This document shows, piece after piece, positions 57,300 through 64,000 of a stretch of DNA of 64,000 nucleotides. The translations under genes and the position numbers were made by a program. The notes beneath the pieces were generated by a model. The model worked only from the letters and a program-made list of their open reading frames with translations, was not told where the DNA came from and ran no database searches. The number at the start of each line of letters is the position of its first letter. Position 1 is the stretch's first letter. Source of the DNA: Diphasiastrum complanatum (lineage: Eukaryota > Streptophyta > Lycopodiopsida > Lycopodiales > Lycopodiaceae); contig CM055108.1 of the NCBI GenBank assembly GCA_029204225.1, positions 11,067,782 through 11,131,781 of the forward strand, in the 5' to 3' direction.

Positions 57300-58052
57300 T
57301 GTTGAAGGGTTTGCGGATCCCAAGGCAATCCTAACCCTAGTTAATAAGTGAGAGGGATTTGGCACCCTGCGTGTGTAAGTCCAACCCAATGATCACATAG
57401 TTATTTGATTGATTAGTTAAAAGTTAATAAAAGAACTTTAGACCTTTTTGCGGGACTTTTAATGTCGTAGGGCCCAAATGTCAAGTTAGTGGGTTTCCCT
57501 CCAATTTGGATGGTTCCCACACTTTTTTAAATTTGAATAAAATAAGAGGCAAGACTGGACCAATAGGATTCAGAGGCCAGGGTCCACCTCTCTACTATAA
57601 AAAGGGACCAACTCGAGTTGTTCCTCATGTTCATTCCCTCATTTCAATAAAGCAGATTGGTTCTCTTTAAAAATGGATTGATGAATGTCCTTGCTCTTCC
57701 TCTCTTTTCCTCCATTTCTCATGCTTTCTTTGGATTTTGCTAATTGTTGGATCTGATCATTAATGGGATTGCTATTTCTAATGCTTTTTGTGAGAGAGAA
57801 AGGGAGAGAGAGAGAAGAGTAAGTTTCTATCATTGTTGTGGACTTAGGGTTAATGGAAGTAGGGTTAATGGATGTAGTGTTAATGCTTAGTGTTAATGGA
57901 TGTTAGTGTTAGATCCTCCATTCATCTTGAAATCTGAATTATACTATCGCTCTCATGGGAACGAACCTACGCGTGACAACTAACTCCGTCTCTTTGATGC
58001 TAGATTGACTAGATCTTGGATTCAGGTTAGGCAAGGAAAGGAACCCACTACA
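57300..58052 (+). repeat. 5' LTR of element K
   Basis: TGTTGAAGGG to CCCACTACA, about 753 bp, ended by the PBS context. It contains a CCAAT box, TATAAAAA and an AATAAA word about 50 bp later. A run of imperfect TAGGGTTAATGGA units is at about 57847-57915. The left end rests only on the TG start because the 3' LTR is outside the window. Confidence 0.7.
57560..57603 (+). promoter_or_regulatory. CCAAT and TATA boxes in K LTR
   Basis: CCAAT at 57560-57564 and TATAAAAA from 57596 stand at ordinary promoter spacing. Element transcription would start near 57625. Confidence 0.6.
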
Positions 58053-58056
58053 ATTT

Positions 58057-58074
58057 TGGCGCCGTTGCCAGGGA
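58057..58074 (+). other. Primer-binding site, element K
   Basis: TGGCGCCGTTGCCAGGGA, one base off the Tat/Athila consensus (tRNA-Asp type), four bases after the LTR end. Confidence 0.88.
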
Positions 58075-59296
58075 GCTACGCCAATTTTTCAGTTTGCAGC
58101 ATGTTTGGCTGACGGTTAGATTGCATTAGGCATCTTGTCGTGGCATGAATAGTGTTAAAACTGCATTGTAGGGTTAGTTTGGGATTGATTTTGCTAAATT
58201 TGGAGTGGATTTGCTTGTTTGAAATCTAATCTGATTCTTAAACAGGAAAAACTATTCTGATCACCAATCATAAGATCCATTTGGATCTGAGATATTAGAG
58301 AAAATAACAAAAATCGGTCAAATCTATCAAATTTGGTCAAAAAGAGAAAAAAAAAAAAAAAAAGCGTCATCAGAGCCCAGAACTTTTTATCCTCTTTTGA
58401 AAACCTTCGCCGAGTTGCAGACACCTTTGGTTTTGTTTACAGAACCCTCAATTTGAAAGGCGAAGATTAATTCCCAACAGATTTCTAAAAACATCAAAAA
58501 AACCACCAAAAAACACCAAAAATTATCAAAACCATAAAAAAATACAGAAAAAGAACCTTCGCCCAATTCACTGTGCTTAGATGTGATTTAGATCTATCTA
58601 CTGCCAGGTTGGCTAAGAATAATACCAAAAATAAAAAGGTTTTCAGAGGATCAGTTGTCATATTGTCATATTTTTGCCAAAAAAAAGTCACTTTTTTGCA
58701 AAATTACCATTATTACTCTTGATCCTTGGCCAGAACCTTCGTCGAGCTTCCAAAACATTCTATGTATATAAAAATACTATTTTTGAGTTCGATGAAGATT
58801 TATCTTGATCAGATCACAAAAAATCTTGATTCTTACCCTCGCCGGATCGCAAAAATTGTATTTTCTTGTGTCAGAAATCTTCGTCCAATTTTCCATAGTT
58901 TTATCTATGTCAGATCTTCCAGTTGAGAAGTCGGCAAAGGTTATTTTCCAAGAAATTGCCAGAAAAGTGTTCAGAGAGTTTTTATCCCAAAATAGCACTG
59001 TTGAACCTTCGTCGAGACAACCTTTGCTTAGAGAACCTTTGCCAGTCCTATTTTTAGTTTCTGATTTTCCAAATCAAGTCTCTATCAAAATTTGGATCAC
59101 ATTTGATATATTCTGAATTGGACTCTGAGAGATTTATCATTTTTTGAGAAGTATCGATTGATCAAGTTTTGGGTAGTTTTTCATCATATAGAATCAGATT
59201 CTTGAAAATTGGAATAGAGCTAGCATATCTAATTTGAGATAGTTTTTGGAAAAATCTATATCCAATTACATTATCAATTTGATCTAAATTTGTAAG
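58075..59296 (+). other. Leader of element K
   Basis: About 1.2 kb without a convincing frame. It repeats AACCTTCGCC or CCTTCGTCGAG several times (for example 58554, 58734, 59002), an interspersed word of unknown role. Confidence 0.6.
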
Positions 59297-61131
59297 ATGG
59301 CTGCTCCTGGAGGTGCTCCACAAGAGGTCAATCCAATTATAATTAGAAGAGCACCCCGATTGGATCTACCTAAATATAATGGATTAACAGATCCAGTTAG
59401 ATTTCCTCAGATCTATGCTGAATCATGTGAGGTCTATGGTGAGATTTATCCTCAAGATAAACTTAAGCTATTTCATATGGCCTTAACATGCGCAACACAA
59501 GATTGGTACTATAACCAAGATGAAACTGAGCGTACAAATTGGGAGGTTGTTAAACGAGCGCTTATGACACGGTTCAAACCACGGAAGTTTATGGAAGACC
59601 CTTTCTTACTTTTAGGTAAAATTAAAATGGAAAAGCGAGAAATGGTTCGAGATTACATCGAAAGGGTGAAACGTCTTAGATCTGAATGTGAGCCTGAGAT
59701 GATTAATGAAAATGCCATGATTATGTGGTTTTTGTTAGGACTACCTAAACAGATCAGATGTGAACTGAAATGCCATAATGAGTACGCACTTTTGCAAAAT
59801 GCGATGGACGATGCAATTCGGGAGGAGGATGAAAATTCAGATGATGAGCCGAATGTCAGTATGTTGCCTTATATAGCAGGGCAGACTCCTATGACATCCA
59901 CCACTATTGCATCAACGAATGCCAATGCTACTGCAGAAATGATGCTCAATGAATTCGAGAAACTTGGAAAGACCCAGCAGAAATAGATGGAAAAGTTGCA
60001 ATTTCAATTTGATGAGAAGATCAAAGCATTGGAAAATTTCCACGGAGAAGCGAACAAGGAACCTGAGAAGTTTGCAAAGACTTTTCCTACCAGGGAAAAT
60101 GTCTGGTATTCTATTTGTACAAGAAATCACACAGTGAATGAGTGTCCTCAATTGAAAAAACGAATGGAAATCAGTGTTTGCCATCTATGTAATTCACTTG
60201 ACCATGAGACTGCCTTTTGAATCTTCAACCCTCAGATAACTCAGCAACGGTATGCCCAGATGGGATATCAAGATCCACAGTATGGAGGCAATCCAGCAGC
60301 AAGACTACAAAAATCTACTCTTGGATACTCGGATCGTCTAGCTTTGCTTGTCCCACCAAAACACTCCGCTCCTCCTGCCAATTTGATGGACCAGAACCTT
60401 ACAGAAGTGCTGAGCAATGGAGTTATGATAATGATTAGAAAGGTGGATCTTCAGAACAGTATGCCATTTATGCTGCCGCTCAACAACAAGCCTCGAAAAA
60501 TTGGGCCAGAGCACCACTTGGATGCCTTGCATGTGGAGAAAATCACAGAGTTGCAGAATGTCCAAATAAAGAAAAATTTGTACCATTCTGTCGTGACTGT
60601 AGATATGGGCATTGCTATACAGACTGTCCAGCAAGACCAAAGCCACCACCAGTTACAGCACCTATAAATTTGATAACAATCAAGCAATTATCGGTATCTC
60701 ATAATAAACCAAGTGCACTGTTGATGGTGGTCACCAGAGCACAAAAGCAAAAAGAACCAGTAGTGGATTCAGTACCTGCTGATTCTATACCATTGAACGA
60801 TACACCAACAGCATCGAAAGTCTATCCAAATCTTAATACAGAAAAACGAAGATATCAGGATATGAGACAATGGATTAAACATCTGCAAGAAGAGGAGGAA
60901 CTTGAAGCTACTAAAGTAACAGCTGAAGTTTGGTCTTCACCATTGCAGCCTCCAAGAAATTTACGTACGGATATGAATGATCAATTACATCATCACAAAG
61001 AACCCTTCAAGATGACTGAACCGGAAGCACCGCATACAGAATTACTCATGAATATTTTGTCTAGCACGATCAATATTTCATTGGGAGAGTTCCTAAAGTT
61101 GGTGCCAAAAGCAAAAGAAGTCTTAGCGTAA
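59297..61131 (+). pseudogene. Gypsy gag of element K
   Basis: Opens at ATG 59297 with a typical Ty3 gag helical domain (WEVVKRALMTRFKP, GLPKQIRCELK) to an in-frame TAG at 59984. It continues in frame to 60220, shifts by one base near 60215, then reads on in another frame with a TAG at 60436. Two Cys-rich knuckles follow: CLACGENHRVAEC at about 60523 and CRDCRYGHCYTDC at about 60590, both CX2CX3HX4C. An earlier candidate CTRNHTVNEC lies near 60118. The region ends at a TAA at 61131. The protein would coat element RNA; here it is broken at three points. Confidence 0.85.
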
Positions 61132-61289
61132 AAGTTAGCTCAAGAAGAATCAGAAGACCATCAGGAGCTGCTTTTTTGTGCTGGATTTGAAGAATCTAAC
61201 GATGTACTCCATGTTGGAGCAGCTTGGGAAAGTGAACAGAAGAATATCACTCTGCCGATACAACATAGAAATTTTCTAAAGAAGTAGCC

Positions 61290-61601
61290 ATGATAGACGG
61301 CGATTCAGGAGTTAACCTGATTTCTATAAAGCTATGTACAAAATGGGGCCTTACAAAGATTAAGCCTGTTACTTTTGCTATTAAGCTAGTTGATCAGACG
61401 ACGGTTTGTCCACGAGGAATGGTGGAAGATATATCTGTCAAGATTGCAGGAGTACAGTTTGTCATTACTTTCATTGTGATGGACTTACCAGAAGCACCAA
61501 ATGTCTATCGAGTTCTCTTAGAACGTCCATGGTTACGAGGTGCGCAAGTAATTCATAAATGGGGTACGGGCAAAATCACTTTTGAAATTGTGAACGTGTA
61601 G
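61290..61601 (+). pseudogene. Gypsy aspartic protease of element K
   Basis: 103-codon open piece with the active-site word DGDSGVNLIS at its start and a later VYRVLLERPWLR stretch in the place of the usual flap-to-C-terminal region. It is out of frame with gag and RT, so it is a pseudogene segment. Confidence 0.75.
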
Positions 61602-62179
61602 TTAAAATTGATCCTACGAGTTGGACTATCAAGCCAGTGGTTCAAAAAGCGGATGACAATTCCTCAACAACAGATCACACTTGTGATCGACCAGAGAAAA
61701 AATTGGGAGTTCACTACAATTCTCAAACGGATACTATCAATTGGAATGAAGCTCTTGCAACAATTGATTGTACAGCATGATATATGTGTCAACAAGATAT
61801 TCAATCAGAAATGAGCGAGATTTCCTTGTTAGATCGAACTTTGGATACGCCATTCATGTTTCCACTAAATGTGCTGAATGTAGCCTGGATATCAACAGAA
61901 CCTATACCAGATCCAATTGAGGATGATCTCATACCAATAAGCCATGCCTTAATTTATGATGGCAATGCAGAACTTACGGATGAACAGATTCTACATCATA
62001 TGGATCCGACCAAATTTGGAGTGCGTAATGTTCCTGATGAACCACCAATCAAATTGCCCAAAGCAGTTATATTGAAGGGAGATAGGATGACAAGTTTGAT
62101 GACGAAGAAACAAGCAAAGCAACATTATAATACGGTCCTGAAATGAAAAAATTCCTCTCAAAAGATCGATTTAAAAAAA
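61602..62179 (+). pseudogene. Protease-RT spacer of element K
   Basis: Open pieces at 61608-61814 and 61784-62146 in different frames, without catalytic motifs; the second is in the RT frame and ends in a stop. They correspond to the variable spacer before RT. Confidence 0.5.
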
Positions 62180-63991
62180 GTGCCACCTCTATTGGATAAA
62201 GGCAAAGGGAAAGTCAAGAATGATTCTTCAAGTCAGATCTCCAGCAAGACATCATTGTCTAGGAAGTCTTCACCTGAGAAGAAAGATTTATCATCCCGAA
62301 AGTCATCACCTCCACGATTAATTCCTGCTAATAAGACTAAACGAAGATCCAAGACAAGTCCTTTCGAAAAAGAACAAGCAAATGTAGTCCATCATGATAT
62401 GTCAGAGCATTTTAAACGTTATACACTAGATGATGTGGCTATCATGTTACCTAAAGCACATCGTGAACTTGAAGAACACATGCCAGAATCTAAAGAGGTT
62501 TACGATGGCCCAACTAGGACGCAGCCAATGAATCTTGACGAATTAGGAGAACCGGAAAAGATTGTACAAGTGGGATCACAACTTACTCTTGAACAGTATC
62601 AAGCACTTTGTTTGCTACTTATTAAGTATCAAAATTGTTTTGCATGGACTTATCAAGATTTGAAGGGTATTTCAACATCGGTCATTGAACATACCATACC
62701 TTCAGTACCTGATGCAATACCAAAGGTTAAAAAGTTCTATCGTTGTAATTCTAATGTGGCAGATCTGATAAAGAAAGAACTTCAGAGATTGCTTGACGCC
62801 GATTTCATTTATGAGATCGAGCATACCGAATGGATTTCATCGATTGTCATTGTTCCTAAGAAAAATGGAAAATTGCAATTGAATAAAGTGACACGGAAGG
62901 ATCACTTTCCGTTACCTTTTACTAAAAGCATTTTGGATCGCCTTGCTGGAACGAAAGCTTATAGTTTCATGGATGGATTTAGTGGTTACAACCAGGTTAA
63001 GATTGCACCTGCCGATCGTCACAAAACTGCTTTTGCAACAGAATGGGACACCTATGCTTACAAAGTAATGTCGTTTGGACTCTGTAATGCACCAAGTTCA
63101 TTCCAAAGAGTAATGCGATTTGCCTTTAAAGATTACCTGCAGAAATTCCTTGAAATTTACTTGGACGACTTGGGAGTTAATAGTACAGATACAGACCACC
63201 TGGATCGATTGGAGAAAGTCTTAGAAAGATGCCACAAATATCAAATTTCTCTAAATCCTAAAAAATGCCAGGTATGGGTTTCTCATGGAGTGGTGTTTGG
63301 ACATGTGATATCAAGACATGGTATTGCCACCGATTATTCAAAGATCAAAGTTATTGTGGAATTGCCACCGCCAGTAACAATTCGAGGAGTTTATGTGTTT
63401 ATGGGTCATGCGAACTACTATCGAATTTTTATTATCTTCTTTGCAGATTTAGCACGACCTATATACAGATTAAATATTGTTCCTATTTGGACAGTAGAGG
63501 CATTAGAAGCCTTTGAAAAATTAAAAAAAGCATTATCTTCAACACCAATACTACGTTCTCTAGATTGGACATTAGAATTTCATGTTCATATGGATGTCTC
63601 AAAATACGCCATTGGATCAGTTTTGATGCAGCCATGTGACTATAAGAAGGATTATCCTATACGATTTGCAAGCAGACAACTTACAGATCCAGAGAAGAAT
63701 TATTCAACAACAGAACGTGAAGCGCTAGCCATGATTTTTTTTGTTCGGAAATTTCGTCACTATCTTTACTTGGTAAATAAGATGTGTAATATTGGACGTA
63801 TTGCAAGATGGTTATTATTATTGACTGAATTTGACTTTTGAATTGTGGTCAAAAAGGGGAAGCAACATTATCTAGCCGATCACGTTTCACGAATTGAATC
63901 CGCACTAGTTACTTCTGAAGTGGATGATGAACTGCCAGATGCTGCGTTGTTCTATGTTGAAGCAGTACCTGAGTGGGCAGCAGATATTGTT
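62180..63991 (+). pseudogene. Gypsy RT-RNase H of element K
   Basis: 553 open codons to the TGA at 63839, then the same frame continues with KKGKQHYLADHVSRIES to the window edge. RT starts around residue 170. The fingers keep VPKKNGKLQ, but about seven residues before LNKVTRKDHFPLPF are missing, removing the usual CVDYR words. Motif A (FMDGFSGYNQVKI), FGLCNAPSSFQRVM and the catalytic IYLDD are present. The RNase H words MDVSKYAIG and TEREALAM are kept, but about 20 residues after HYLY are missing. These gaps and the stop make it inactive. Integrase would follow outside the window. Confidence 0.88.
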
Positions 63992-64000
63992 GAGTACCTG

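Larger units (their letters stand above)
57300..64000 (+). mobile_element. Ty3/gypsy element K, 5' part
   Basis: Plus-strand element with 5' LTR, PBS of Tat/Athila type, long leader, gag, protease, RT and RNase H, in the gypsy order (RT before integrase). It continues past the window end, where integrase and the 3' LTR would lie. Several frameshifts, stops and small deletions show it is defective. Confidence 0.88.

Noticed and set aside
57847-57915. Interstitial telomere repeat
   Set aside because: Units are not TTTAGGG and are inside an LTR.
62180-63841. Intact reverse transcriptase because of the 553-codon open frame
   Set aside because: Short in-frame deletions removed part of the fingers and of RNase H, and the frame ends in a stop before the conserved tail.

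Overview
The window looks like nuclear DNA from a land plant with a large, repeat-packed genome. The reasons are the dominance of Ty1/copia LTR retrotransposons with the plant-type primer-binding site TGGTATCAGAGC, a Ty3/gypsy element with the Tat/Athila-type site TGGCGCCGTTGCC, long GA microsatellites, and one short single-exon RING-H2 gene of plant type. A seed plant is likely; I cannot name the species. Most coding-looking DNA belongs to retrotransposons, and only two sequences look intact: the RING-H2 gene (33530-33985) and the polyprotein of one young copia element (45852-49895).

Layout. 1-12.9 kb: an old minus-strand copia remnant and its LTR, split by copia element A (799-6485, target duplication AACTT), followed by same-family element B (6642-10250). 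B is joined head-on to a minus-strand copia remnant (10251-12853), which carries a 943-bp solo LTR inside gag and ends in an unusual array of four primer-binding sites. 12.9-16.1 kb: an unidentified coding-like minus-strand stretch interrupted by a gag-only deletion derivative (E). 16.1-21 kb: copia element F on the plus strand, containing an 80-bp tRNA-like SINE with 16-bp target duplications. 21-23.2 kb: AT-rich DNA with nested palindromic GATACA repeats. 23.2-29.4 kb: minus-strand copia element C, a further RT fragment and possible CACTA-type subterminal repeats. 29.4-33.2 kb: mostly non-coding, with one doubtful ORF and three dinucleotide arrays. 33.2-34.3 kb: the RING-H2 gene with a TATA box, an 84-bp duplication that creates a four-codon uORF, and a second SINE copy in the probable 3' UTR.

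36.7-45.1 kb: element G (a deletion derivative related to F), a leader and LTR of a minus-strand element (I) carrying a G-type solo LTR, and the 3' end of element J. 45.1-51.3 kb: element H, a complete copia with 704-bp LTRs that differ at one base, target duplication GATGA, PBS, PPT and one 1347-codon polyprotein frame. It is inserted into J, which resumes at 51.3-51.9 kb. 51.9-55.7 kb: a GC-richer palindromic stretch, a 211-bp GA array, exon-like duplicated segments, a coding-like minus-strand pair and about 1.3 kb of degenerate minisatellite. 57.3-64.0 kb: the 5' LTR, gag, protease, RT and RNase H of a decayed Ty3/gypsy element (K) that runs off the window.

The elements make up a nested history of insertions rather than a pathway. 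The points most worth following up are the two ~80-bp SINE copies, the fourfold LTR-end/PBS array, CCAAT boxes phased at about 33 bp in two LTR families, the intact young copia H, and the duplication-made uORF of the RING gene.
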